Of a stretch of 64,000 nt of DNA, positions 8,407-16,666 are shown one piece after another. The number at the start of each line of letters is the position of its first letter. Position 1 is the first letter of the stretch. Source of the DNA: UBA10324 sp038326325 (lineage in GTDB: Bacteria > Bacteroidota > Bacteroidia > Chitinophagales > UBA10324); NCBI GenBank assembly GCA_038326325.1, contig JBBQJW010000005.1, positions 1-64,000 of the forward strand, written 5' to 3'. A program made the translations under genes and the position numbers. A model generated the notes under the pieces. The model had not been told where the DNA came from. It saw only the letters and a list, made by a program, of their open reading frames with translations, and made no database searches.

Positions 8407-9027
8407 ATGAAGAAGATTTTTACAAGCACAATTATTCTGATTTCAATTTTTCAATTGAGTAGTTATTCTCAGGAATATAAAAGCTCAATAAAGTTTGGAA
8501 CATCTGCAATGTGTTTTCCTGTTCATTATTCTTATGTTTCAATTAATAATCTTCCGGAAATAACTCTACAAAGAGAGCTGAAACATCATTTAATTCTCGG
8601 TGGCTCATTTTCTTTTTGGAACGATAAACACTACAATAATTTTTGGATTCAAAGAGCTGGGGTTTATAATAATTTTACTGATTGTGGAACAGGTAACACA
8701 ACCCCTACTGAAAATTTTATTGTGGCCAGAGAAAAGTATAAATACTTTGATATGACCATCGGGCATAGATCAAAAATCGCGAATTTCGAAAATCAAAATA
8801 TCATTTTCGGAATTGGAGCGTCTGTTGCTTCTGGAATTAATCACAGGTATTTTGATGAGTCATATTCCCAAAAGAAAAATTTTTATCTCGGTCCTATATT
8901 TCAGTTTGAATATAATGTCAATCCATTTAAAAATAGATTGAGTTTTGGTGTTTATGCAACATCAAGATATTACAAAGAGCTTAAATGGGAATTTGACCCG
9001 GGTATTCAAGCAGGTGTAAGTTTTTGA
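8407..9027 (+). CDS. Secreted hypothetical protein, probably small outer-membrane barrel
   Basis: About 206 residues from ATG 8407 (MKKIFTSTIILISIFQ); ATG 8398 is possible and would add three residues. The earlier in-frame ATG at 8341 lies inside the previous gene and would bury the signal peptide. A signal peptide is followed by amphipathic strands rich in aromatic residues and glycine (HHLILGGSFSFW, NIIFGIGASVASGI, NRLSFGVYATSRYYK) and a C-terminal phenylalanine (GIQAGVSF), as in small outer-membrane barrels. No named family recognised. It has no partner gene: the GGGP synthase follows 91 bases later under its own promoter. Confidence 0.65.
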   Translation: MKKIFTSTIILISIFQLSSYSQEYKSSIKFGTSAMCFPVHYSYVSINNLPEITLQRELKHHLILGGSFSFWNDKHYNNFWIQRAGVYNNFTDCGTGNTTPTENFIVAREKYKYFDMTIGHRSKIANFENQNIIFGIGASVASGINHRYFDESYSQKKNFYLGPIFQFEYNVNPFKNRLSFGVYATSRYYKELKWEFDPGIQAGVSF

Positions 9028-9091
9028 AAAATATATTTTCAAATACTTTCACCTTTAATTAAACCGCATAAAATTTTATTCTTGTTTCTTC

Positions 9092-9099
9092 TATTTTTG
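9092..9099 (+). promoter_or_regulatory. -7 box of the GGGP synthase gene
   Basis: TATTTTTG is an exact match to TAnnTTTG, 20 bases before the ATG at 9119. No good TTG is present 19-21 bases further upstream. Confidence 0.4.
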
Positions 9100-9118
9100 C
9101 TTCGATTCGTACACTCGC

Positions 9119-9871
9119 ATGAACCAAACTGTTTACCATTCTTTTTTTGAAGCTCGAAAAAACAACCGCAAAAAATTTGCGGTGCTCATTGATCCTGATA
9201 AAGTCAGTAGTGATTCTATTATTAATACTGTTGAGTTAGCGGTGAAAGCAGAAGTGGATTATTTGTTTCTGGGTGGAAGTTTATTGGTGAACGATACATT
9301 GGATGTGTGCCTCGACATTATAAAGAGCAGTTGTGAAATTCCGGTGATATTATTTCCGGGAAGCGCGATGCAGGTGAATGCAAAAGCTGATGCAGTTTTT
9401 TTACTCTCATTAATTTCCGGAAGAAATCCTGAGTTGCTGATCGGACAACATGTGATTGCAGCGCCGATGTTAAAGCAAAGCGGGTTGGAAATTCTTTCAA
9501 CCGGATACTTGCTTGTGAATGGCGGAGTGCCAACAACTGTTTCGTACATCAGCAATACCACACCGGTTCCTGCTGATAAAAATGATATAGCGGTTTGTAC
9601 TGCGATGGCTGGCGAAATGCTTGGACTGAAAGTGCTTTACATGGATGCAGGTAGCGGCGCGCAACAAGCGATTCGACCGAGCATGATAAAAGCTGTACGC
9701 GAAAATGTAAATGTTCCGATTATAGTTGGCGGTGGAATTACCACTCCTGAAAAGGCAATGGAAAGTTGCAAAGCCGGCGCTGATATTATTGTTGTTGGAA
9801 ATGCTATTGAGAAAGATACTTCTCTGATTATGCGGATGGCAAGCGCCATTCATGCACAAGCAATGATCTAA
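9119..9871 (+). CDS. Geranylgeranylglyceryl phosphate synthase-like prenyltransferase (GGGPS/PcrB family)
   Basis: A 250-residue TIM-barrel enzyme that joins a polyprenyl diphosphate to sn-glycerol-1-phosphate, the first step of archaeal-type ether lipid synthesis. Family signatures: FAVLIDPDK (20-28), LFLGGSLL, PVILFPGS, STGYLLVNGG, YMDAGSGA, and the phosphate-binding IIVGGGITTPEKA and IIVVGNAIEKD near the C-terminus. It is full length. Bacteroidota carry a GGGPS group shown in earlier work to be active; the cellular use of the product in bacteria is not settled. It stands alone: no archaeal-type lipid gene is next to it, so the context does not reveal the pathway. Confidence 0.9.
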   Translation: MNQTVYHSFFEARKNNRKKFAVLIDPDKVSSDSIINTVELAVKAEVDYLFLGGSLLVNDTLDVCLDIIKSSCEIPVILFPGSAMQVNAKADAVFLLSLISGRNPELLIGQHVIAAPMLKQSGLEILSTGYLLVNGGVPTTVSYISNTTPVPADKNDIAVCTAMAGEMLGLKVLYMDAGSGAQQAIRPSMIKAVRENVNVPIIVGGGITTPEKAMESCKAGADIIVVGNAIEKDTSLIMRMASAIHAQAMI

Positions 9872-9872
9872 T

Positions 9873-9911
9873 GGATTTCAGATTTTTGATTTCAGATTTC
9901 AGATTTTTTTT
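9873..9911. repeat. TTTCAGATTT tandem repeat
   Basis: Directly after the GGGP synthase stop, three copies of TTTCAGATTT separated by short AT-rich spacers. A low-complexity intergenic repeat of the kind common in Bacteroidota; no function apparent. Confidence 0.5.
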
Positions 9912-10028
9912 TATCGCGAAAAATTATTATGAATATTTAATTTCAACTGTTACAGTAGAAAATAGTTTGTGGAAATTATTTGTATCAGCAGAATTGCAAA
10001 CTGCAAATTGCAAATTGCCAACTTGTAT

Positions 10029-10967
10029 ATGAAGGGGCGAGTTATAAAATCCACCGGAAGTTGGTACGATGTGTTGTTGAATGATGGTGTAACAGTTCAA
10101 TGCAGATTAAAAGGAAAATTGCGATTGGAAAATCGGCGCACTACAAATCCGGTCGTGATTGGCGATTGGGTGATGATTGAATTGGAGAAAGACAACAGTG
10201 CGGCGGTCATCAACGAAGTTTTAAAAAGAAATAATTATATCATTCGTCAGTCGGCTCGCAACAGAACCGCGGAGCACATTCTTGCTGCGAACATGGACCG
10301 CGCATTTATTATCGCGACCGTAAAGCAACCGGCAACTACTACGGGTTTCATTGATAGATTTTTACTGACAGCGGAAGCATATCATATTCCTTCAACAATT
10401 CTGCTGAACAAAATGGATTTGTATAATGAAGAAGATTTGAAGCAGGTTGAATTTTTAAAAAACATTTACGGCAAGGCGGGTTATCCCATTGAATTGATTT
10501 CTGCAAAAACAGATGAACTCTTAAATGTTGTTCGTGATCTGATGAAAGACAAAGTGAATTTAGTTGCCGGGCATAGTGGAGTTGGAAAAAGTACTTTCAT
10601 TAATAAAATGATTCCGGGAATTGATTTAAAAGTTGGCGATGTATCGGATTATCACAGCAAGGGAATGCACACCACAACTTTCGCCGAGATGTTTCATTTG
10701 CCCTTCGGTGGATTTATTATTGACACACCAGGTATAAAAGAGTTCGGTGTTTTAGATATTGAACCTGAAGAACTCGCTCATTATTTTCCTGAAATGAAAA
10801 ACAGAATGCACGATTGCAAGTTCAACAACTGCCTTCATATCAATGAACCAAAGTGTGCAATTCGTGAAGCAGTTGAAAGCGGCGAGATTTCAAAAAGCCG
10901 TTACGGAAGTTATCTCGCTATTGTAGAAGATGTTCGCAACACCGAAAAAATTTACGACAAAGAATGA
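10029..10967 (+). CDS. rsgA: Small ribosomal subunit biogenesis GTPase RsgA
   Basis: A 312-residue circularly permuted GTPase that acts late in 30S subunit maturation. An N-terminal OB fold (about 1-70: MKGRVIKSTGSWYDV) is followed by the permuted GTPase motifs in the order G4 LNKMDL (126-131), G1 GHSGVGKST (181-189) and G3 DTPG, then a C-terminal zinc knuckle with Cys-x4-Cys-x-His and a further Cys (CKFNNCLH...KCAIREAV). I chose ATG 10029 because it begins at the conserved OB fold; an in-frame ATG at 9969 would add 20 residues encoded by a TGCAAATTGCAAATTGCCAA repeat. It overlaps dtd by four bases (ATGA), so the two are translationally coupled. Confidence 0.95.
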   Translation: MKGRVIKSTGSWYDVLLNDGVTVQCRLKGKLRLENRRTTNPVVIGDWVMIELEKDNSAAVINEVLKRNNYIIRQSARNRTAEHILAANMDRAFIIATVKQPATTTGFIDRFLLTAEAYHIPSTILLNKMDLYNEEDLKQVEFLKNIYGKAGYPIELISAKTDELLNVVRDLMKDKVNLVAGHSGVGKSTFINKMIPGIDLKVGDVSDYHSKGMHTTTFAEMFHLPFGGFIIDTPGIKEFGVLDIEPEELAHYFPEMKNRMHDCKFNNCLHINEPKCAIREAVESGEISKSRYGSYLAIVEDVRNTEKIYDKE

Positions 10968-11416
10968 GAGTGGTGATTCAGCGTGTTACTTATGCAAGTG
11001 TAACAGTCGATGAAATTGTTATCGGGAAAATTGACGCCGGTCTACTTGTATTAATTGGAATTGAAGACGCCGACACCCATGAAGACATTGAATGGTTAAG
11101 CAATAAAATCTGTAATCTCAGAATCTTCAATGACGAAAGCGGAGTCATGAATTTATCAGTGAAAGAAGCAACTGGAAATATTTTACTTGTCAGTCAGTTC
11201 ACACTTCATGCTTCAACTAAAAAAGGAAATCGCCCATCATATATTAAAGCATCGAAACCTGAAATCGCCATTCCGCTTTATGAAAAAATGATTTTGCAGT
11301 TGCAAAATGATTTGGGGAAAAATATTTCGACTGGAAAATTCGGAGCCGATATGAAAGTGGAATTACTCAATGATGGTCCGGTTACAATTTGCATTGATTC
11401 GAAGAACAGAGAATAA
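10964..11416 (+). CDS. dtd: D-aminoacyl-tRNA deacylase
   Basis: A 150-residue cytosolic enzyme that hydrolyses D-amino acids wrongly attached to tRNA. It starts MRVVIQRVTYASVTVDE, has the active-site motif SQFTLHASTKKGNRPSY (SQFTL at 77-81) and the Gly-cis-Pro motif in NDGPVTI near the C-terminus that excludes L-amino acids. Full length for the family. The ATG overlaps the rsgA stop (ATGA), making a two-gene translation-quality operon; the 112-base gap to dnaN contains a separate start region. Confidence 0.95.
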   Translation: MRVVIQRVTYASVTVDEIVIGKIDAGLLVLIGIEDADTHEDIEWLSNKICNLRIFNDESGVMNLSVKEATGNILLVSQFTLHASTKKGNRPSYIKASKPEIAIPLYEKMILQLQNDLGKNISTGKFGADMKVELLNDGPVTICIDSKNRE

Positions 11417-11558
11417 ACTTATTGTGAACTTTCTCACATCATCCTGCCTGCTTTCTCAAAATTTCTATATTTATCCCCGACAATAATTTTATTCAATACA
11501 AACACCAAAAGCCATTCTGCATTTCAGTATGAGCAAGACCAAACAAACAGACAGCAAA

Positions 11559-12677
11559 ATGAAATTTATAGTTTCTACCGGCGCACTGCTGAAGCAGTTA
11601 TCGTTGATTGACGGAGTAGTGAGCACCAATACCGTGTTGCCGATTCTCGAAGATTTTCTATTCGAAATAAAAAAAGGAAAACTAACAGTGTTCAGCACCG
11701 ACCTCGAAACTTCGATGAGTACTGTGCTTGATGTGGAGTCGCGTGAAGATGGAAAGATTGCGATACCTGCTCGTATGCTCATGAACATTTTAAAAACTTT
11801 GCCTGAGCAACCACTCACTTTCAGCATTGATGAACAGAATTATGGAATAGAAATTACCAGCGACAACGGTAAGTATAAACTCACCGGAGAAAACGGCGAT
11901 GATTACCCACGCATTCCTGTTGCTGAAGAAATAAAAGATATTAAAATCAGCTCTGTGGTTTTGCGCAACGCAATTAGTAAATGTTTGTTCGCAGTTGGAA
12001 CTGACGAGTTGCGCCCAGCGATGACAGGAGTAAATTTTGAACTCACTCCCGAAGGAATCACTTTCGTGAGCACCGACGCACACAAGTTAGTTCGCTATAA
12101 AAGATTTGATACGCGTAGCAATGCGGCTGCATCTTTTATTGTTCCGCGTAAAGCGTTACAGTTAATCAATGGCGCTCTGCCTGGCGAAGACACGCAGGTA
12201 AAAATTTCTTACAACAACAGCAACGCGTTTTTCAATTTCGGAAGTGTGAATCTGATTTGTCGTTTGATTGATGCGCGCTTCCCGGATTACAATGCAGTTA
12301 TTCCAACTGATAATCCAAACAAGCTGATTATTTCTTCGAATGAAATTATCAATTCACTTCGTCGCTTAATTATTTTCTCAAACAAAACCACGCATCAGGT
12401 AACTTTTGAATTGAAGGGAAGCGAACTCACTATCACTGCGCGCGATTTGGATTTCAGCAATGAAGCAACAGAAAAATTAACCTGTAACTATAATGGCGAG
12501 GATATTGAAATTTCTTTCAATGGTCGTTTCCTCAGCGAAATTCTGAATGCATTAAGTACCGATGAAGTTCAGTTCGAATTCAGCACACCTACACGCGCCT
12601 CACTTATTTCTCCGACAGCAGGTAATGAGAATGAAACTACTTTAATGCTGGTGATGCCGATAATGGTGAATAACTGA
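11559..12677 (+). CDS. dnaN: DNA polymerase III sliding clamp (beta subunit)
   Basis: A 372-residue clamp that tethers the replicative polymerase to DNA; works as a ring-shaped homodimer. Three clamp domains run in order: MKFIVSTGALLKQLSLIDGV at the start, LRPAMTGVNFEL and FVSTDAHKLVRY in domain 2, FPDYNAVIP in the domain 2/3 linker region, and the conserved end ETTLMLVMPIMVNN. I chose ATG 11559 because MKFIVS is the conserved N-terminus; ATG 11529 would add ten hydrophilic residues (MSKTKQTDSK) and cannot be excluded. A TATATTTA element lies around 11470, about 60 bases before that upstream ATG. No other replication gene is adjacent, so this is not the oriC dnaA-dnaN arrangement. Confidence 0.95.
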   Translation: MKFIVSTGALLKQLSLIDGVVSTNTVLPILEDFLFEIKKGKLTVFSTDLETSMSTVLDVESREDGKIAIPARMLMNILKTLPEQPLTFSIDEQNYGIEITSDNGKYKLTGENGDDYPRIPVAEEIKDIKISSVVLRNAISKCLFAVGTDELRPAMTGVNFELTPEGITFVSTDAHKLVRYKRFDTRSNAAASFIVPRKALQLINGALPGEDTQVKISYNNSNAFFNFGSVNLICRLIDARFPDYNAVIPTDNPNKLIISSNEIINSLRRLIIFSNKTTHQVTFELKGSELTITARDLDFSNEATEKLTCNYNGEDIEISFNGRFLSEILNALSTDEVQFEFSTPTRASLISPTAGNENETTLMLVMPIMVNN

Positions 12678-12709
12678 TTTGGTAATTAGATGATTTGAAA
12701 ATGAAATAC
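12676..12709. repeat. TGATTTGGTAATTAGATGATTTG intergenic repeat copy
   Basis: Immediately after the dnaN stop, a relative of the GATTTGATAATTTG repeat seen upstream of the PorV-like gene, again ending in GAAAATG. Confidence 0.5.
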
Positions 12710-12726
12710 AATTTCATATTTCTGAA

Positions 12727-13506
12727 TTATATGCTTTTAACCAACATCAGCAAAAAGGGAACACATCTTTCCCAATGAATGGCATAGTAGTTAAAACCGA
12801 GTGAAATATTTTTATAATACTCAGGACGGTTATCCCAATAGAATTTTTCTGAAGCAATTGACCATGCGGCAGCTCCAATCGCAGAAGACAAAAACCATTT
12901 CTCTAACAATCTTGCAGCTCTGCCATTTCCATCAGCAAACGGATGAATCATGGCGAGATGCAGATGAATCATTGAAGCATAGTAGAAACTTTCTTTTGTA
13001 GAAACTTTTTTCTTTGAAAGAAAATTAATATCAGCAAACAGTTTTGAAATTTCGAGTTTCAATTCGTCGGGTTCGGTTGCGAGGTAAACAGGTTTTCCGG
13101 TGTAAGAATCGTAAACACCAACTTGTACTTTTCTGAATTTTCCCCTTTCCGATTTTTTTAATAATGTTTTTGAAAGAATTGAATGCGCTTCGAGAAAATT
13201 TTTCTCTGTCAGCTTTTTTGTCGAGGCGAAAGAGTAAGCGCTGATTAAGTTTTCAATTTCCTCTACTTCTTTTTTCGAAGAAGTTTTTTTTGCGCCTCGA
13301 TTGCGCATGAAACTATTCAGGTCAAGCGAATTTCCTTCAATCTTCGACGAGAAAACAGAAGATGCAATCGCATAAAATTCAAAATCCTGTTTTGCAATTT
13401 CGGTTTTTGAGCGAAGTGTAACAGCTAATTTTTTCCAGTCAACTTCAGCAGCAGATGAATACGATTTGAGATAATCAGAAGAAATCAATTTCAGTTTATC
13501 GCTCAT
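12727..13506 (-). CDS. Fic family protein with N-terminal inhibitory helix
   Basis: A 259-residue Fic-domain protein; active members transfer AMP (or another phosphate-containing group) from a nucleotide to a hydroxyl on a target protein. The core motif HPFADGNGRAAR (188-199) is complete, with the catalytic His and the Gly-Asn-Gly-Arg anion hole. Before it, VFSSKIEGNS contains Ser53-x3-Glu57-Gly58, matching the (S/T)xxxE(G/N) inhibitory motif, so this is a class II Fic protein held inactive until the helix is displaced. Target unknown. No small antitoxin gene is adjacent, consistent with inhibition in cis. Convergent with dnaN; ATG at 13506. Confidence 0.85.
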   Translation of the reverse strand: MSDKLKLISSDYLKSYSSAAEVDWKKLAVTLRSKTEIAKQDFEFYAIASSVFSSKIEGNSLDLNSFMRNRGAKKTSSKKEVEEIENLISAYSFASTKKLTEKNFLEAHSILSKTLLKKSERGKFRKVQVGVYDSYTGKPVYLATEPDELKLEISKLFADINFLSKKKVSTKESFYYASMIHLHLAMIHPFADGNGRAARLLEKWFLSSAIGAAAWSIASEKFYWDNRPEYYKNISLGFNYYAIHWERCVPFLLMLVKSI

Positions 13507-13555
13507 ACTTAAAGATAACTTATTGTTTTAAGAATGAGGAATAAACTTCTAAAAA

Positions 13556-13999
13556 TTAATCTGCTGCTTTTTCTTCAGCAGGCTTTTCTTCGAGCGCCTT
13601 CCATTCCTCTTCGGTCTTTAATAAACTATTTGCTTTGAGGAGGTGGTACCAGCGCACCATCTTTTTTATATCGCTGTTGTGCACGCGCACTTTATCGTGA
13701 GTGGGAATTGCTTTTGTAAAATAATTTCTCAACTCATCATTCGATGCTTTTGCATCGGGTGCAGGAGTTTCGTTTTCAATTTTCATGAAATCACTGAAAA
13801 CATATCTTAGTTCGCGACTCTCATCATTTTCCAAATAGATGGTAATGTTTTCGAGAGTAGAAATATTATGAACGCGCGCGGAGATGAATTGTGATTTTCC
13901 ATCTTCGAGACTCGATACAACTACTCCGTTTGATTTTGATGAAAGGGCTCTGTATAAACCGGGCATTCCTGTTATGGCAACTATTTCGTGAAATTCCAT
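13556..13999 (-). CDS. DUF5606 domain protein
   Basis: A 147-residue soluble protein, conserved in Bacteroidota and of unknown function. The N-terminal MEFHEIVAITGMPGLYRALS, then GVVVSSLEDGKSQFI and ENITIYLENDESRELRYVF, match the DUF5606 pattern. The C-terminal half is helical (IKKMVRWYHLLKANSLL) and ends in an acidic, Ala/Glu/Lys-rich tail. No signal peptide, so cytosolic. A minus-strand TATTTTCG (-7-like) lies about 20-30 bases upstream of the ATG. The 61-base gap to the divergent TMTC-like gene contains promoters for both. Confidence 0.8.
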   Translation of the reverse strand: MEFHEIVAITGMPGLYRALSSKSNGVVVSSLEDGKSQFISARVHNISTLENITIYLENDESRELRYVFSDFMKIENETPAPDAKASNDELRNYFTKAIPTHDKVRVHNSDIKKMVRWYHLLKANSLLKTEEEWKALEEKPAEEKAAD

Positions 14000-14060
14000 G
14001 AATGAAAATTTTGGTTTGCGAAAATAGAAATATTTTTAAGCGCTGATGAAAAACCTGTAA

Positions 14061-15950
14061 ATGGCTAAACAAAAAATTCCTGCACAAAAACCACCTGATA
14101 TTAAACCACTGATTAATACGGTGTGGTACGAACAACCGAATATGCAGGCGCTGTTGCTTTCTGTACTGGCGATTCTGTTATATGCTGTCACATTTCAAAA
14201 CGAGTGGGCGCTCGATGATGTTATCAGCATCACCATGAATTCGTTTACGCAAAAAGGATTTGCAGGAATTCCGGATTTACTTTCGAAAGACAGTTTCTAT
14301 GGTTTTGTTGGAAACGCAAGCGACCTCACGGGCGGCAGATGGCGACCACTCGCGCTTGTAAGTTTCGCTACTGAGATTCAGTTATTTGGTTGGAAGAAAA
14401 TTTCCCCCGCTGATAATTTAACTCTTGCGCATGTGATGCACTTTGACAATGTTTTGTTGTATTCGGCGATTGCTTTTTTACTCTACAAACTTTTATTCAA
14501 CCATATCACAAAAAATATCTGGAGTGCATTTATTATCACTTTGTTGTTTGTTGTTCATCCGATTCATTCGGAAGTGGTGGCGAATATTAAGAGTCGTGAC
14601 GAATTGCTTTCGTGTTTTTTTCTTTTGCTCACTTTGAATTTTTCACTCGACTGGAAAAAGAAAAACAAAATCATTTTTATGTTCCTGAGTGCAATTAGTT
14701 TTTTTCTTGCGCTCACTTCAAAAGAGAATGGTGTAACATTCATTGCCATTCTCCCTGTAACTTTTTTCTGTTTTGCAAAATTGGATTGGAAGAAAAGTTT
14801 TCTTGCCACGCTTCCATTTGTTTTTATCACTGTGTTTTATATCGTGCTTCGCTTTTCCATTATCGGATTTGTAAATAAGGAAATTACTGAGGTGATGAAT
14901 GCACCTTTCTTATATGCAACACCGTTACAGGCATTCGCTACAAAAATGTTTGTGCTCGGAAAATATATTGTGATGCTTTTCTTTCCTGTAACACTCAACT
15001 ACGATTATTCATACAACCAGATTCCTTATACAGATTTTGGTGACTGGCGGGTTTTACTTTCCATTATTGTTCAGCTTGCATTATTGATTTATGCTTTCAT
15101 GCAAATCAGTAAAAGAAATTTAATTGCTTACGGAATTCTATTCTATTTCTTCAGTGTGTTTATCGTTTCAAATCTGGTAGTTGATACAGGTGGAGTTATG
15201 GGTGAGCGATTTTTATTTCAAGCTTCTTTCGGATTTTTAATTGCAATTGTTTCTGTGCTTTCTCTTCTCATTCAAAAAATAAAATTGGATGAAAAAGTTT
15301 TAAAACCAATTATGATTGGTCTTTTTATCATTATCATTCTCCCGGCATCATACAAAACATATTCGCGAAGTCAGGAATGGAAAAATGATAAAATTCTTTT
15401 TATAAAAGATGTGGCTACAAATCCGAACAGCGCACGAACAAATAATGGCGGAGGAACTTCATATATTTTTCTTGGCGATGATGCAAAAGATTCAACACAA
15501 AAAAAATTGTGTTACGACAGTGCAGTTATTCTTTTAAAAACTGCATCACGAATTCATCCGAAGTACGCGGACCCTTATTTGAATTTAGGTGTTGCTTACA
15601 ATCGAAAAAAAATGATTGACAGTGCAGAATATTTCTGGAATAAGGCGCGCGCGCTACAACCGGATCATCCGAAGCTTGGCGAGTTCGATAAAGTTTTAGT
15701 TTCAGAATTTTTAAGTGATGCAGGAAAATTTTATCAGAAAGGAGATACTGCAAGAGCAATTAACGATTATAGAAAGGCGGTTCAATACGGACCGGGTGAT
15801 TCAAAGACCTGGTATAACCTCGCAGGAATTTATTTTACTGTTCATCGTTACGATAGTGCAAGAATATGTTTTGAGCAAACTTTAAAAATCAATCCCAAAG
15901 AACAACAGGCGCAACAAGCATTGAACTTTATGAATAGAATGCGGAAATAA
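14061..15950 (+). CDS. TMTC-like multi-pass membrane protein with C-terminal TPR domain
   Basis: A 629-residue protein. After a short cytoplasmic N-terminus, about a dozen transmembrane segments fill residues 33-440, with an early loop FQNEWALDDVISI and TGGRWRPLALVSFATE that matches the acidic first-loop and arginine motif of GT-C enzymes of the PMT/TMTC type. The C-terminal 160 residues are tetratricopeptide repeats (YADPYLNLGVAYNRKKMIDS, SKTWYNLAGIYFTVHRYDS). The TMTC arrangement suggests a lipid-linked sugar glycosyltransferase acting on exported proteins, but acceptor and donor are unknown. Single gene; a GC-rich stem (CCCC/GGGG at 15957-15981) with a following T run may end it. Confidence 0.75.
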   Translation: MAKQKIPAQKPPDIKPLINTVWYEQPNMQALLLSVLAILLYAVTFQNEWALDDVISITMNSFTQKGFAGIPDLLSKDSFYGFVGNASDLTGGRWRPLALVSFATEIQLFGWKKISPADNLTLAHVMHFDNVLLYSAIAFLLYKLLFNHITKNIWSAFIITLLFVVHPIHSEVVANIKSRDELLSCFFLLLTLNFSLDWKKKNKIIFMFLSAISFFLALTSKENGVTFIAILPVTFFCFAKLDWKKSFLATLPFVFITVFYIVLRFSIIGFVNKEITEVMNAPFLYATPLQAFATKMFVLGKYIVMLFFPVTLNYDYSYNQIPYTDFGDWRVLLSIIVQLALLIYAFMQISKRNLIAYGILFYFFSVFIVSNLVVDTGGVMGERFLFQASFGFLIAIVSVLSLLIQKIKLDEKVLKPIMIGLFIIIILPASYKTYSRSQEWKNDKILFIKDVATNPNSARTNNGGGTSYIFLGDDAKDSTQKKLCYDSAVILLKTASRIHPKYADPYLNLGVAYNRKKMIDSAEYFWNKARALQPDHPKLGEFDKVLVSEFLSDAGKFYQKGDTARAINDYRKAVQYGPGDSKTWYNLAGIYFTVHRYDSARICFEQTLKINPKEQQAQQALNFMNRMRK

Positions 15951-15956
15951 TATTTT

Positions 15957-15989
15957 CCCCAAGGCACTAAGACACAAGGGGATTTTTTT
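15957..15989 (+). terminator. Possible terminator after the TMTC-like gene
   Basis: TCCCC (15956-15960) can pair with GGGGA (15978-15982), followed by seven T. The stem is only 5 bp with a 17-base loop, so it is weak. The loop carries GGCACTAAGACACAA, a motif of the dispersed repeat also found at 50205-50262. Confidence 0.35.
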
Positions 15990-16036
15990 GAACTGTTACA
16001 CTAAGATAAATTATTTTCTAAATAATAGAAATAAAA

Positions 16037-16063
16037 AAGGCACCAAGAAAAACTTAGTGCCTT
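16037..16063 (-). terminator. Terminator for the 16.1-16.6 kb gene
   Basis: AAGGCACCAAG (16037-16047) pairs with CTTAGTGCCTT (16053-16063) with one mismatch and a 5-base loop. Read on the minus strand, the stem is followed by TTTTTTAT, a good intrinsic terminator. The sequence belongs to the GGCACTAAG/CTTAGTGCC repeat family of Bacteroidota intergenic DNA. Confidence 0.65.
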
Positions 16064-16085
16064 CGTTTCTTTGAGGCAAAATGTA

Positions 16086-16589
16086 TTATGGTAAATAGTG
16101 AAACGAGTTAAAGAATTTATCTTTTTCTGCTTCAGGCACATCACCTACAATCGGATTGCAGGTCAGCTCAAATAATTTGTTGTCTTTATAAAATGCACGC
16201 ACTAACGATTTCAATCCCATCATTTTATATCTGTATTCCATACACAGGCCGCCATTGAATTGCATTTCTTTCATGTCAGTTACTTTGGTCGAAAAAATAG
16301 ATTCAATTACATCAGTATTGCTTTTCACTTTATCGCGAAAAGTTTGTTCAGTATATGAAGCATCTCCAAAATCAACGCTCACATAAAAATTTGTTAGCGG
16401 CTCATCGAGCGTTGCTGATATAAACCAGTTGGTTCCTTTCTTATCTGCTTTTGGTTTTTCAGGAAACTGAACTTCAAACTTTGCTTTTTTCTTTTCCGAA
16501 AAAGTCACCCAATCACCTCCGCTATATTTAAAAGAGAAAAGCGAAACCAGAACAATTGAAATTACAGATAGTCGTAATGCAGTTTTCAT
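16086..16589 (-). CDS. Secreted hypothetical protein
   Basis: A 167-residue protein with a signal peptide (about 1-20: MKTALRLSVISIVLVSLFSF) and a short globular body. Visible patterns are WVTFSEKKKAKFEVQFPEKP, NWFISATLDEPLTNFYVSV, GGLCMEYRYKMMG and a C-terminal DKFFNSFHYLP. This layout (short FSEKAKFEVQFP opening, final FF.SF) is common to many small Bacteroidota periplasmic proteins that I cannot name. A Cys pair (C110 region and C138 region) could form a disulfide. Monocistronic, followed by a terminator; upstream gap of 77 bases to the DUF3089 gene, which runs the same way. Confidence 0.6.
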   Translation of the reverse strand: MKTALRLSVISIVLVSLFSFKYSGGDWVTFSEKKKAKFEVQFPEKPKADKKGTNWFISATLDEPLTNFYVSVDFGDASYTEQTFRDKVKSNTDVIESIFSTKVTDMKEMQFNGGLCMEYRYKMMGLKSLVRAFYKDNKLFELTCNPIVGDVPEAEKDKFFNSFHYLP

Positions 16590-16666
16590 CAGTAAAAATT
16601 TTTGTGAATTTAACTTCGGTACGATTCGATTTTCTGAAAGTTATATCGAAGTAATTAACAGCAGCG

